Source of the DNA: an uncultured Alphaproteobacteria bacterium
GTDB lineage: Bacteria > Pseudomonadota > Alphaproteobacteria > HIMB59 > GCA-002718135
NCBI GenBank assembly: GCA_902584805.1
Contig: CACIBE010000003.1
Coordinates: 62,001 to 126,000, forward strand
Direction: 5' to 3'
Length of the DNA stretch: 64,000 bases
The notes beneath the pieces are model-generated. The model saw only the letters and a list, made by a program, of their open reading frames with translations, had not been told where the DNA came from and did not search any database. How positions within the stretch are numbered: position 1 is the stretch's first letter; each line of letters begins with the position of its first letter. Shown here piece after piece: positions 28,736-37,896 of this stretch. Position numbers and translations under genes: made by a program.

Positions 28736-29671
28736 ATGACTGGACCACGACATCCTGAAAAAGTAAAAAACAAATCAAATCCAATCCCAAAAAAACCGAG
28801 TTGGATTAGAGTAAAGGCACCAACTTCAAAATTTTTCAAAGAAACAAATAAACTCTTAAAAGATAAAAAAATTGTAACTGTGTGCGAAGAAGCTGCATGT
28901 CCAAATATAGCTGAGTGTTGGCAAAAAAAACATGCAACATTTATGATACTCGGAGATATTTGTACTAGAGCTTGTGCATTTTGTAATATTAAAACTGGTA
29001 AACCTCATTTTATTGATCACGGTGAAGCTATAAGAATTGCTGAGTCAGTTCAGCAACTGAATTTAGAACACGTGGTTATAACTAGTGTTGACAGAGATGA
29101 TCTAATAGATGGAGGAGCATTACACTTCATAAATGTCATAGATTCAATTAAATCTTTAAATCCAAATTGCACAATTGAAATTCTAACGCCTGATTTTAAA
29201 AATAAACCTGAAGCAATAGATATTTTATCAAAAAATTTACCTGATGTTTTTAATCACAACTTAGAAACAGTGCCAAGATTATATCCTTCAATTCGACCGG
29301 GCTCACGGTACTTTGTAAGTTTAAATTTACTCAGTCAAATTAAAGAAAAAAATCCAAGTATATTTACAAAATCAGGTCTGATGGTTGGTTTAGGTGAAAC
29401 TAAAGAAGAAGTTTATCAAGTAATGGATGATTTAAGAGCAGCTAATGTTGATTTTATTACTATAGGACAATACTTACCACCAACACCAAAACACGCTAAG
29501 CTAGAAAATTTTATTACTCCTCAAGAATTTGATGAATACAAAAAAATGGCATACGCAAAAGGATTTTTAATGGTAGCATCTTCACCACTTACTCGCTCAA
29601 GTTATCATGCTTCTGATGATTTTAAAATCATGCAAGAAAATAGGAAAAATAAACTTTATTCAATTCAATGA
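28736..29671 (+). CDS. lipA: Lipoyl synthase
   Basis: LipA is a radical SAM enzyme that inserts sulfurs into protein-bound octanoyl groups, here probably those of PdhB and PdhC. The 311-aa product has the auxiliary cluster cysteines in [12 protein letters not shown], the radical SAM motif CTRACAFC, the ITSVDRDDL segment, [16 protein letters not shown] and the C-terminal [11 protein letters not shown]. It follows pdhC after 5 bases, directly coupling E2 and its cofactor enzyme in one operon; the E3 gene usually between them is missing. Confidence 0.97.
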   Translation: MTGPRHPEKVKNKSNPIPKKPSWIRVKAPTSKFFKETNKLLKDKKIVTVCEEAACPNIAECWQKKHATFMILGDICTRACAFCNIKTGKPHFIDHGEAIRIAESVQQLNLEHVVITSVDRDDLIDGGALHFINVIDSIKSLNPNCTIEILTPDFKNKPEAIDILSKNLPDVFNHNLETVPRLYPSIRPGSRYFVSLNLLSQIKEKNPSIFTKSGLMVGLGETKEEVYQVMDDLRAANVDFITIGQYLPPTPKHAKLENFITPQEFDEYKKMAYAKGFLMVASSPLTRSSYHASDDFKIMQENRKNKLYSIQ

Positions 29672-30105
29672 AATCTTCAAATAGGGAGGAAATAGTCGAT
29701 CACGACGCAAAAGGTCTATTTAATATAGTATTAGACATAGAGAGCTATCCTTATTTTATTCCTTGGTGTTCAGCAATGAGAATACATTCAAAAAATAAAA
29801 ATGAAATATATGCTGATATGGTCGTATGGTATAAATATTTTATGCCTCAAACTTTTGGCTCCCATGTAACTTTTGATAAAAAAAAACTCTCAATTAGTAC
29901 AACTTATATTGAAGGACCTCTAAAAGATTTAAAAACGAGTTGGATTTTTGAATCATTAAAAAAAAATCAAACACGAATTCATTTTAATGTTGAATTTGAA
30001 TTTAAACGATTTTTTCATCAGAAAATTGCTGAAGCTTTTTTTCCATTAATTGAAAATAAAATGATTGAATCATTTAAAATCCGTGCTGATGAAATATTAG
30101 ATTAA
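29668..30105 (+). CDS. Coq10/RatA-family START-domain protein
   Basis: The 145-aa protein matches the polyketide cyclase/START family seen in ubiquinone-binding Coq10 and the E. coli RatA protein. Features are [22 protein letters not shown] near the N-terminus, a middle beta-rich region, and a C-terminal helix ([20 protein letters not shown]). In Alphaproteobacteria it commonly follows lipA. The role is thought to be binding or trafficking of ubiquinone, and a toxin role as claimed for RatA is not indicated here. It overlaps lipA by 4 bases and the convergent pncC by 9. Confidence 0.88.
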   Translation: MKSSNREEIVDHDAKGLFNIVLDIESYPYFIPWCSAMRIHSKNKNEIYADMVVWYKYFMPQTFGSHVTFDKKKLSISTTYIEGPLKDLKTSWIFESLKKNQTRIHFNVEFEFKRFFHQKIAEAFFPLIENKMIESFKIRADEILD

Positions 30106-30561
30106 TTCATTAATTTTTTTAAATATAAAATCTCTAGTTTTTCTTTGTATGTCCAATCTTTTTCCTTTGTATATTTTTTTGAAAATATAATTATTCTTAT
30201 TAACTTTAATTCCGATATATACTAACCCTACTGGCTTTAACTTTGTCCCACCATTAGGACCTGCTATGCCAGTTGTTGAAATGCAGATTTGTGTTTTTTC
30301 ATTTTTATACAAACCATTTATCATGTCCTCAGCTACTTCTTTACTTACAGCTCCAAATTTAGAGAGGTTAGTTTTTGAAACAGACAAATATCTGGATTTA
30401 GCTTTATTAGAATAACTAATAATTCCATAAGAGAAAATTTTTGAAACTCCACTATATTTGGTAATAGTATTTGCTATTAGTCCACCTGTGCATGACTCAG
30501 CAACAGAAATTGAGATATTTTTTTTTATTAATTTATTTATAACTTTTTTAATAATAGCCAT
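30097..30561 (-). CDS. pncC: CinA C-terminal domain protein (nicotinamide-nucleotide amidase)
   Basis: The 154-aa protein is the stand-alone CinA C-terminal domain, which deamidates nicotinamide mononucleotide in pyridine nucleotide salvage. Diagnostic stretches are SVAESCTGGLIANTITKYSG with the catalytic Ser, FSYGIISYSNKAKSRYL, and ICISTTGIAGPNGGTKLKPV. The N-terminal MoaB-like domain of full CinA is absent, as is common. It is last in the ispDF-pgpA-pncC run, overlapping pgpA by 14 bases. Confidence 0.92.
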   Translation of the reverse strand: MAIIKKVINKLIKKNISISVAESCTGGLIANTITKYSGVSKIFSYGIISYSNKAKSRYLSVSKTNLSKFGAVSKEVAEDMINGLYKNEKTQICISTTGIAGPNGGTKLKPVGLVYIGIKVNKNNYIFKKIYKGKRLDIQRKTRDFIFKKINELI

Positions 30562-31024
30562 TTACAATATAAAGAATTATTATTGTATATATTCCTGCTA
30601 TTAAATCATCAAGAATTACACCAAAAGCTGATTTAAGTCTCCTGTCTACTATGTTGGCTGGAAAAATTTTCAATATATCAAAAAAACGAAATAAAATAAA
30701 AATTAACATTATTGTGACATAAGGATTTATTATTTTAATTTGATCATAAAATATTAAAATTAAGTATACTCCTAAGAATTCATCAATAACTATTATTTTT
30801 GAGTCATGTGATTGTGTGTGTGCAGAGAATTTATTTATAAAAAATAAAGATAGTAAAAAGATTACAAAAAAAATAACTACAAATATTTCTAAAGAAATAA
30901 TTTTGTATTCAACAATAGGAAATAAAATAACTATTGATAAAAAAGATGCGAAGGTTCCTGATGGTATTAATTTAATATATCCAGCAAAAGATAACGATAC
31001 AAAAAAATTAGCTAACTTTATCAT
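30548..31024 (-). CDS. pgpA: Phosphatidylglycerophosphatase A
   Basis: PgpA dephosphorylates phosphatidylglycerophosphate to phosphatidylglycerol in the inner membrane. The 158-aa product has several membrane segments and the family motifs: AGYIKLIPSGTFASFLS near the N-terminus, VIDEFLGVYLI, and the C-terminal FRFFDILKIFPANIVDRRLK with FGVILDDLIAGIY. It overlaps both ispDF (17 bases) and pncC (14 bases). CdsA at the start of the window acts upstream in the same lipid pathway. Confidence 0.92.
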   Translation of the reverse strand: MIKLANFFVSLSFAGYIKLIPSGTFASFLSIVILFPIVEYKIISLEIFVVIFFVIFLLSLFFINKFSAHTQSHDSKIIVIDEFLGVYLILIFYDQIKIINPYVTIMLIFILFRFFDILKIFPANIVDRRLKSAFGVILDDLIAGIYTIIILYIVNGYY

Positions 31025-32147
31025 CTGTTATATGAACTATTGACTCGGCTGCAATTCCTTCACCATTACCAATAAAACCAATTTTTTCATTTGTAGTTGC
31101 TTTAATGGATACAGAGTTATTTTTAATTTGAAGTAATGTTGAAATATTTTTAATCATTTTTGAAACATATTTATTAATTTTAGGTTTTTCAGCTATTATA
31201 TTTATATCTAGATTGATTACAGAATAACCTTTTTCTTTAAGTTTATTTCTGCAATAAATAATGAACTTAGATGAATCTGCATTTTTCCATTTTTTATCTG
31301 TGTTGGGAAAGTGATAACCTATATCTCTCATAGAAAGTGCTCCAAAAATACTATCACAAATTGCATGCAGTACAACGTCTGCATCAGAATGACCAATCAA
31401 TTTAGAGAAAGGAATTTTAATGCCTCCTAATTTTAATCCATTTTTGGTATTTTTATCAACTTGATGAATATCGTAGCCAATACCGTATTTTGTTATCGGT
31501 TTTTTGTATAAATTAAATAATTGAATATCTTCTGGGTAAGTAATTTTAATATTATTTTTCTCACCTTTGATCAAATTAATTTTAATTTTTGATTTTTGTA
31601 ATAATCCTGCATCATCATTAAATGCAAAATTTTTATATTTGATATGTTCTTTTAATATTAAATTATAATTAAAACCTTGAGGTGTTTGCACGTTAATTGC
31701 TTTTGTTTCCAATTTAGTTTTCTTTATTAATTGTCTGTCATTATATTCAACATATGGAATAGCATTAGTATTTTTGCCTAATTTGGATATAATTTTTTTA
31801 ATTAATTTATTACTACATAAAGGACGTGCAGCATCATGTATTAATACATTTTTAATTTTAAATTTTTTTAAATTTTTTAAAGCATTAAAAGATGAAATTT
31901 GTCTTGTAAGCCCAGGTTTTGAATAGGTAATTTTTATTTTCTCGGAAACAGCCTTATGATTAAAGTAAGTCTTTTGATATTTTTTATCTATTGAAATATT
32001 AATAATATCGAAGTTTGATAAATCTAAATTTGAAATAAAATAATTTAAAAAATTTGTATTCCCAATTTTTAAGAATTGTTTTGGAATTTTTTGACCAAAT
32101 CTCTTTCCTTTTCCACCGGCTAGAATTACAAGTGCATTTTTCATCAT
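31008..32147 (-). CDS. ispDF: Bifunctional IspD/IspF enzyme of the MEP pathway
   Basis: This 379-aa fusion carries two MEP-pathway activities. The N-terminal MEP cytidylyltransferase (residues 1-220) has LAGGKGKRFGQKIPKQF, VLIHDAARPL and NVQTPQGF. The C-terminal MECDP synthase (from about 225) has YGIGYDIHQV, LIGHSDADVVLHAICDSIFGAL, RDIGYHFPNTD, and KATTNEKIGFIGNGEGIA. IspDF fusions are well known in Alphaproteobacteria. The two domains act at the second and fourth steps after Dxr, whose gene is at 2.2 kb. It starts 59 bases from the divergent ntrY. Confidence 0.97.
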   Translation of the reverse strand: MMKNALVILAGGKGKRFGQKIPKQFLKIGNTNFLNYFISNLDLSNFDIINISIDKKYQKTYFNHKAVSEKIKITYSKPGLTRQISSFNALKNLKKFKIKNVLIHDAARPLCSNKLIKKIISKLGKNTNAIPYVEYNDRQLIKKTKLETKAINVQTPQGFNYNLILKEHIKYKNFAFNDDAGLLQKSKIKINLIKGEKNNIKITYPEDIQLFNLYKKPITKYGIGYDIHQVDKNTKNGLKLGGIKIPFSKLIGHSDADVVLHAICDSIFGALSMRDIGYHFPNTDKKWKNADSSKFIIYCRNKLKEKGYSVINLDINIIAEKPKINKYVSKMIKNISTLLQIKNNSVSIKATTNEKIGFIGNGEGIAAESIVHITDDKVS

Positions 32148-32206
32148 TTTAATTTATATACTATATTGTTTTACTATCATTATTTAAAAACTAACTAAAG
32201 TATACA

Positions 32207-34351
32207 GTGTTTAACCTATCAAAATTACTTAAATCTATTCATCTTTCAAGATTATCTTTTTATTTTTTAATCTTTTTAATCATATTGAGTTTTTCGATTA
32301 CATTCTACTTAATGCTTCCAAATAACGATCTAGTAAAAGATCCAAGAAGACTACAATTTTTTTTATTGGCGGATGTAATTTTTGTTATTTTATTGATATC
32401 CATAATTATTAGACAAATTGTACTGATTTTAGTGAGAAGAAGAAAAAGTTATGATGAATCTCGATTATATATAAAATTTGTAAATTTATTTGCTGCAATG
32501 GCTTTAGGACCAGCCATTGGTTTAGTTATTATAACTTCATTATTCTTTAATTTAGAATTAAGAACTTGGTATGGTGATGCTGTAAGGGATGCGGTTGTAA
32601 ATTCTAATATCGTAGCAAGAAATTATGAAAATGAAATACAGGCAGAAATTGTGTCTGATACTCAGTTAATAATGAGAGAGATATTAAAAGTTTCTCAAAA
32701 TAATGAGGTTAATATTCAATCAATTAGAACAGCTTTAAGTGAATTTATTAACTTAAGAACAATTTCAAGTATTTATATTTTTAATACGGAAGGCAATATT
32801 TATTTAAGTTTAAAAGATCCTGATAATAAAAATTTTTCTGTTCCATCAAATGAAATATTTAAGATTGTTAATCAAAATCGTGTTTATATTTTTCAATTAA
32901 ATAAAAATTCTATCACAGCTTATAAAAAAATAAATTTTTTAAATGATGTTTACATGCAGGTTAATAGAAATCTAAACACTAATATCTGGGATCATATTAG
33001 TGCTACAAAAGAGGCATTTGATATTTATACTATGAAAGAAGAGGAAAGTTCAGGAATTCAAATAACTTATTCGATGATATTTGTTCTTTTTTCCATTTGT
33101 TTTATATTAGTGGCTATTTTGATAGGATTTAATCTAGCTAGCAATCTTAGTAAACCAATTACAAACTTAATCAAATCAGCGAATAAAATATCAGAAGGGA
33201 ATTTTGATGCTAAAGTTAGTGAAACAGATCAATTTCAAGAGATAAAAGTATTACTATCGTCTTATAATAAAATGATTTCAGAAATTGAGAATAAACAAAA
33301 TGAATTAATATCAAAAAGTCAAGAAGATGAAGAAAAAAGAATTTTTATAGAGGCAATCTTAAGTCTTTTAACAATAGGTGTAATTTCTTTAGATAAAAAT
33401 TTTAATATTTTGTTATACAATAAAACTTTAACTAAACTATTTAGAAGCACTAAAACTTTTAAAATAAATGAAAATTTTCTATCCTATTTCCCTGAATGGA
33501 AAAAAATATTTGAGAATTTTGAAACCTCAAATAAAGTATTATTAAATTTTCAATACGATTTTACATTATATGATGATCAGAGGAATTTTAATATTAGAGT
33601 CATTAAAGAGATTAATGATAATAAAATTGAGGGATATGTTGTTGCTCTAGATGATGCTACATCTTTAATTTTAGCAGAAAAACATGCTGCTTGGTCTGAT
33701 ATAGCAAGAAAGATAGCACATGAAGTTAAAAATCCTCTCACCCCTATTAAACTTTCTGCTGAAAGAATAGAAAAGAAATTTTTAGATGCAAAAACAGATA
33801 AGGAAGATATTTCACTTTTAACTAAAACAATATCAAGACAAGTAGACGATATTGGAAAGTTAGTTGACGAATTTTCATCTTTTGCGAGAATGCCTGAAGC
33901 AGAAATTAAGCTTGATAACTTATCAAAATGTTTAGAAGAAGCATACCTTTTATATTTCAATACAAGGAAGGATATAAAGCTTAATTTAATTAAACCTGAA
34001 AATGATATTTATTTTCACTTTGACACCCTTCAAATTTCAAGATGTTTTAATAACTTAATTAAAAATGCCATTGAGGCTGTGGAAAAAATACCTAACCCTG
34101 CAGTTGAAGTATTAATGACCACTGATGCCAAAAATATAAAAATTGAAATAAAGGATAACGGTGTGGGAATTGATGAAAAAATGTTGAGTAAAATATTTGA
34201 GCCTTATTTTACAACTAAAACTAAAGGAACCGGTCTTGGACTTTCTATAGTAAAAAGAATCATTGAAGATCATGGTGGTAAAATAAAAATTGAGAAAAAT
34301 AAAAATATGGCAGGCACAACATCACTTATTAATTTTGAATACAATGCATAA
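32207..34351 (+). CDS. ntrY: NtrY-type sensor histidine kinase
   Basis: The 714-aa kinase has two N-terminal membrane segments plus a third near residues 60-110, and a periplasmic sensor region (about 115-285). After another TM come a HAMP domain (around 310-365, SKPITNLIKSANKISEGNF), a PAS-like region, HisKA with IAHEVKNPLTPIKLSAERI and HATPase_c with DNGVGIDEKMLSKIFEPYF and GTGLGLSIVKRII. It starts at GTG. NtrYX controls nitrogen or redox/envelope responses in Alphaproteobacteria. Neither ntrB nor ntrC is adjacent, so NtrYX stands alone here. Its end overlaps the ntrX start by 8 bases. Confidence 0.95.
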   Translation: MFNLSKLLKSIHLSRLSFYFLIFLIILSFSITFYLMLPNNDLVKDPRRLQFFLLADVIFVILLISIIIRQIVLILVRRRKSYDESRLYIKFVNLFAAMALGPAIGLVIITSLFFNLELRTWYGDAVRDAVVNSNIVARNYENEIQAEIVSDTQLIMREILKVSQNNEVNIQSIRTALSEFINLRTISSIYIFNTEGNIYLSLKDPDNKNFSVPSNEIFKIVNQNRVYIFQLNKNSITAYKKINFLNDVYMQVNRNLNTNIWDHISATKEAFDIYTMKEEESSGIQITYSMIFVLFSICFILVAILIGFNLASNLSKPITNLIKSANKISEGNFDAKVSETDQFQEIKVLLSSYNKMISEIENKQNELISKSQEDEEKRIFIEAILSLLTIGVISLDKNFNILLYNKTLTKLFRSTKTFKINENFLSYFPEWKKIFENFETSNKVLLNFQYDFTLYDDQRNFNIRVIKEINDNKIEGYVVALDDATSLILAEKHAAWSDIARKIAHEVKNPLTPIKLSAERIEKKFLDAKTDKEDISLLTKTISRQVDDIGKLVDEFSSFARMPEAEIKLDNLSKCLEEAYLLYFNTRKDIKLNLIKPENDIYFHFDTLQISRCFNNLIKNAIEAVEKIPNPAVEVLMTTDAKNIKIEIKDNGVGIDEKMLSKIFEPYFTTKTKGTGLGLSIVKRIIEDHGGKIKIEKNKNMAGTTSLINFEYNA

Positions 34352-35675
34352 AGTTTTAATTATAGATGATGAAAGGGATATTTGTTTTCTTATTTCAGAA
34401 ATTTTAAAAGATGAAAATTATAATACATCTATTGCGCTCAATTCAGATGAAGCAATTAGTAAATTTAATGAAATTAAACCTGATTTAGTTATATTGGATG
34501 TATGGTTATCTAAAAGTAAACTAGACGGGATTGAGATTTTAAAAGAATTTAAATCGATTGATAGTAATATTCCAATTATAATTATAAGTGGTCATGGAAC
34601 TGTTGATCTTGCAGTGAAATCTATAAAAAATGGAGCATACGACTTTTTAGAAAAGCCATTCAACAGTGATAAATTAATTATTCTTACTAAGAGAGCGATA
34701 GAAAGTTCATCATTGTTGAGTGAAAATAAAAATTTAAAAGATACTTTAATCAAAACTTTACCACTAATAGGTAATTCAGAATTCATAAAAAAAATTAACA
34801 AACATTTAAATGAGCAGAGTTCAAGTAACTCAAGATTATTAATTGAAGGGCCATTTGGAACAGGAAAAAAACATTTTACAAATTTAATACATCAAAATTC
34901 ACCATATAAAGATAAGCTTCCTATATCAATTGATCTTAAAAAACTTACAAATGAAGCATTGGATAATATGTTTGCGGAAAATAAAAACACAATTAATGAA
35001 AATATTTTTTATCGATCAAATAATAATACATTAATATTGCTTAATATTGAAACACTACCAAATATTTATCAGAAAAAACTTTTAAATTTTCTAGAAAACA
35101 AAAAATTTTTTGAAGATCTTGATATTAAATTAAATCATAAAATTATTACAATTACTGAGAAAAATTTAGAAATAGAAATTGAAAAAGGTAATTTTATTAA
35201 AAGACTATATGATAGAATTTCAACAGACTTTATAAAATTTAAATCTCTCTCTGATAGGAGAGATGACGTTCTTCCTATTCTTGATTATTATTTAAATGAA
35301 AAAAGTGGAGGAAATTTAAATTTTAAATTTTCTTCTAAAGCCTTAACTAAGTTACAAATGTATGATTGGCCTGGAAATATATCTCAATTAATTAACTATG
35401 TTGAGAAAAGTCTGATACTTAACCAAGATCAAAATATAAAAGAGTTAGAGGTTGATGATTTAGCTTTACAAATGGGAGATGAAACTGCGTCAAATTCTTC
35501 CAATAATTCACTGGATTTGTCATTAAAAGAAGCAAGATCAGAGTTTGAAAAAAATTATTTAATATCGCAAATTAAGAGATTTAATGGTAATATAACGAAA
35601 GTTTCTGAGTTTACAGGAATGGAAAGAACTGCTCTTTATAGAAAATTTAAATCACTAGATATAAAAGTAGAATAA
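34344..35675 (+). CDS. ntrX: NtrX-like response regulator with degenerate AAA+ domain
   Basis: The 443-aa regulator has a receiver domain (residues 1-120, phospho-acceptor Asp at about 52 in VILDVWLS, and Lys in FLEKPF). A sigma54-type AAA+ region (about 140-375) and a C-terminal Fis-type helix-turn-helix (IKRFNGNITKVSEFTGMERT) follow. Walker A is retained (GPFGTGKK), but the Walker B position reads TLILLNIETLP instead of TLFLDEIxxLP, losing both acidic residues. The GAFTGA loop expected before it is absent. ATP hydrolysis and sigma54 contact therefore look lost. I chose the ATG at 34344, which gives the canonical receiver start. Confidence 0.93.
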   Translation: MHKVLIIDDERDICFLISEILKDENYNTSIALNSDEAISKFNEIKPDLVILDVWLSKSKLDGIEILKEFKSIDSNIPIIIISGHGTVDLAVKSIKNGAYDFLEKPFNSDKLIILTKRAIESSSLLSENKNLKDTLIKTLPLIGNSEFIKKINKHLNEQSSSNSRLLIEGPFGTGKKHFTNLIHQNSPYKDKLPISIDLKKLTNEALDNMFAENKNTINENIFYRSNNNTLILLNIETLPNIYQKKLLNFLENKKFFEDLDIKLNHKIITITEKNLEIEIEKGNFIKRLYDRISTDFIKFKSLSDRRDDVLPILDYYLNEKSGGNLNFKFSSKALTKLQMYDWPGNISQLINYVEKSLILNQDQNIKELEVDDLALQMGDETASNSSNNSLDLSLKEARSEFEKNYLISQIKRFNGNITKVSEFTGMERTALYRKFKSLDIKVE

Positions 35676-35681
35676 CTATCA

Positions 35682-37046
35682 ATGAAAACAATTATTTGTG
35701 GTGCTGGAGATGTTGGATATAGCATAGCTGATAAACTATCACGCGAAAACTTTGAAGTTACAGTTATTGATGAAGATGAAAATAGATTAAATAAGGTATC
35801 TGAAAATTTGGATGTCAAAACAATAAATGGCATTCCTAGTATGCCATCAGTTTTAGAGAGTGCTGGTGCAAATGACTGTGAAATACTAATTGCAGTTACT
35901 AAGAGTGATGAAACTAATATGGTTACTTGCCAAATTGGCTACTCTTTATTTAAAATAAAAAAGAAAATTGCAAGAATAAGACAACAAGATTATTTAAAAA
36001 ATGATTGGAAAAATTTATATAATGATGAAAATTTCCCAATAGATGCAATTATTTCTCCAGAACAAGAAGTTGCTAAAGGTATATTTAGAAGATTAATTTC
36101 TCCTGGCACAATAGATATGGTTGAATTATCAGATAAAAAATTAAAATTAATTGGTCTAAAATGTGAAGATAATTTTTTACATTCAGGTCTTTCTGTAAGA
36201 CAATTATCAGAAAAATTTCCTGACTATTTAGCTAACATTATGTTTATATTTAGAGGTGATCAAAAATTTACCGTAAATTCTTCAACTAAAATTGAAAAAA
36301 AAGATACCATCTTTCTAGTTGTGGAAACTGATAATTTGACAGACGTGTTATCTGAATTTGGCCATCAAGAATTGCAGGCAAAAAAAGCTGTGATTATAGG
36401 TGGTGGAAATATAGGATTTTCACTTGCTCAATTAATTGAGAATTCTGAAACATATATAAAAACTGAACTTATTGAAGCTAATAAAGAACGAGCAGAATTT
36501 CTTGCATCAAATTTAGAAAATATCACAGTGACATGTGGAGATGGTTTGGACAATCAGATACTTGAAGAGGTAAACATATCAGATTCAGGATACTGTATAT
36601 CAATTACAGAAGACGATGAAGTTAATATACTTGCATCTTTGTTGGCTAAAAGAGCAGGCTCCAACACATCAATAACTTTGATTAATAATAGTAATTATTC
36701 ATCTTTGTTGTCTAATATTGGTGTTGATATGACCATAGACCCAAAAATAATAACAATTTCTAAAATTTTAGAAAAGGTTAGAGGCGTAAAAATAAGAAAC
36801 GATTATTCTATAGGCGAAGGTTTTGGAGAAGTAATTGAGGCAGATATTCAATCAGAGTCATTTCTTTGTAATAAAAATCTTAAAGAATTAGAATTACCAA
36901 AAGGTATACGTATTGGCTCTATTGTAAGGGATAAAAAAATTATAATCCCTAATAGCCAAACTGTTTTTAAAGAAAATGATGATGTTGTTTTTTTTGCTGA
37001 AACAAACTGCATAAAAAAACTAGAAAAACTTTTATCAAAAGTTTAG
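35682..37046 (+). CDS. trkA: Trk potassium transport regulatory subunit TrkA
   Basis: TrkA is the cytoplasmic NAD(H)-binding gating protein of the TrkH potassium channel. The 454-aa product shows two RCK modules: IICGAGDVGYSIADKLS ... VIDEDENRL at the N-terminus and VIIGGGNIGFSLAQLIE around residue 235, each followed by a TrkA-C domain. No trkH is in the window, so the membrane partner lies elsewhere. The ntrYX-trkA order is common in Alphaproteobacteria. It starts 6 bases after ntrX. Confidence 0.95.
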   Translation: MKTIICGAGDVGYSIADKLSRENFEVTVIDEDENRLNKVSENLDVKTINGIPSMPSVLESAGANDCEILIAVTKSDETNMVTCQIGYSLFKIKKKIARIRQQDYLKNDWKNLYNDENFPIDAIISPEQEVAKGIFRRLISPGTIDMVELSDKKLKLIGLKCEDNFLHSGLSVRQLSEKFPDYLANIMFIFRGDQKFTVNSSTKIEKKDTIFLVVETDNLTDVLSEFGHQELQAKKAVIIGGGNIGFSLAQLIENSETYIKTELIEANKERAEFLASNLENITVTCGDGLDNQILEEVNISDSGYCISITEDDEVNILASLLAKRAGSNTSITLINNSNYSSLLSNIGVDMTIDPKIITISKILEKVRGVKIRNDYSIGEGFGEVIEADIQSESFLCNKNLKELELPKGIRIGSIVRDKKIIIPNSQTVFKENDDVVFFAETNCIKKLEKLLSKV

Positions 37047-37050
37047 TTTA

Positions 37051-37896
37051 ATGCCAAATTTTGCTTATATAAATAACAAATTTGTAAATTTTAAATCAGC
37101 AAAAATTCATATTGAGGATAGAGGATTACAATTTGCAGATAGTGTATATGAAGTTATCGCTGTTTTGGATAATAATTTAATTGATTTAGATTTTCATCTT
37201 AAGAGATTAAAATATTCTCTTCGTGAATTAGAAATCAAATTTATAATTAATAAAAAAAACTTAACTAATATTTTTCTTAATCTAATAAAGAAAAATAAAA
37301 CAAGAAATGGTATTATATATTTACAAATTACAAGAGGTATTCAATTTAGAGAACACAAATATCAAAAAAATTTAATCCCAACTTTGATTGTATACACAAG
37401 AAATAAAAGTTTTAATTTACCTGGAAAAAAATTTGTAGGAGTAAAAACAATTACATACAAAGATCTTCGATGGAAAAGACGTGATATTAAAACAGTAAAT
37501 TTACTTCCAAATATTATAGCTGCAAATATGGCTAAAAAGAAAAACGCATATGAGGCAATTTTAATACAAAATGGAAAAGTAACTGAGGGCACATCTTCTA
37601 ATATTTGGATTATTAAAAAAAATAATTTAATGACTCACCCAGCTAATTCAGATATATTAAAAGGAGTAACTAGAACTTCTCTTTTAAAAATTATTAAAAA
37701 AACTAAACTTAAATTAGTAGAAAAACAATTTACCCATAAGCAATTAGTTAATGCAGATGAAGTATTTTTAACAAGCTCTGGAAGTTTTATTACTCCTATT
37801 TTAAAAATTGATAATAAAAAAATAAATAATGGTAAAATTGGTAACATAACATTGAAACTAGCTGAAATGTATACTGAAGCATGTATAAATGGATAA
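37051..37896 (+). CDS. dat: D-amino acid aminotransferase (class IV PLP enzyme)
   Basis: The 281-aa product matches class IV aminotransferases of the D-alanine transaminase type. YINNKFVNFKSAKIHIEDRGLQFADSVYEV opens the protein, the PLP Lys is in RRDIKTVNLLPNIIAANMAK, and EAILIQNGKVTEGTSSNIWII and VFLTSSGSFITPI follow. The N-terminal signature favours D-amino acid over branched-chain transaminase, but substrate range cannot be read from sequence alone. The gene lies between trkA and an IMPase-family gene, overlapping the latter by 8 bases. Confidence 0.85.
   Translation: MPNFAYINNKFVNFKSAKIHIEDRGLQFADSVYEVIAVLDNNLIDLDFHLKRLKYSLRELEIKFIINKKNLTNIFLNLIKKNKTRNGIIYLQITRGIQFREHKYQKNLIPTLIVYTRNKSFNLPGKKFVGVKTITYKDLRWKRRDIKTVNLLPNIIAANMAKKKNAYEAILIQNGKVTEGTSSNIWIIKKNNLMTHPANSDILKGVTRTSLLKIIKKTKLKLVEKQFTHKQLVNADEVFLTSSGSFITPILKIDNKKINNGKIGNITLKLAEMYTEACING

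Noticed and set aside
29668-30105. RatA toxin of a toxin-antitoxin system
   Set aside because: The Coq10/START family match and the lipA neighbourhood indicate a ubiquinone-related housekeeping role, and no antitoxin partner gene is present.
30816-31043. 75-codon plus-strand frame opposite pgpA
   Set aside because: Both pgpA and ispDF on the minus strand are clear family members covering this stretch; the plus frame is Lys/Ile-rich with no recognisable motif.
34290-34343. Earlier in-frame start for ntrX
   Set aside because: It would add 18 residues read from the ntrY end and put extra residues before the canonical receiver-domain strand.
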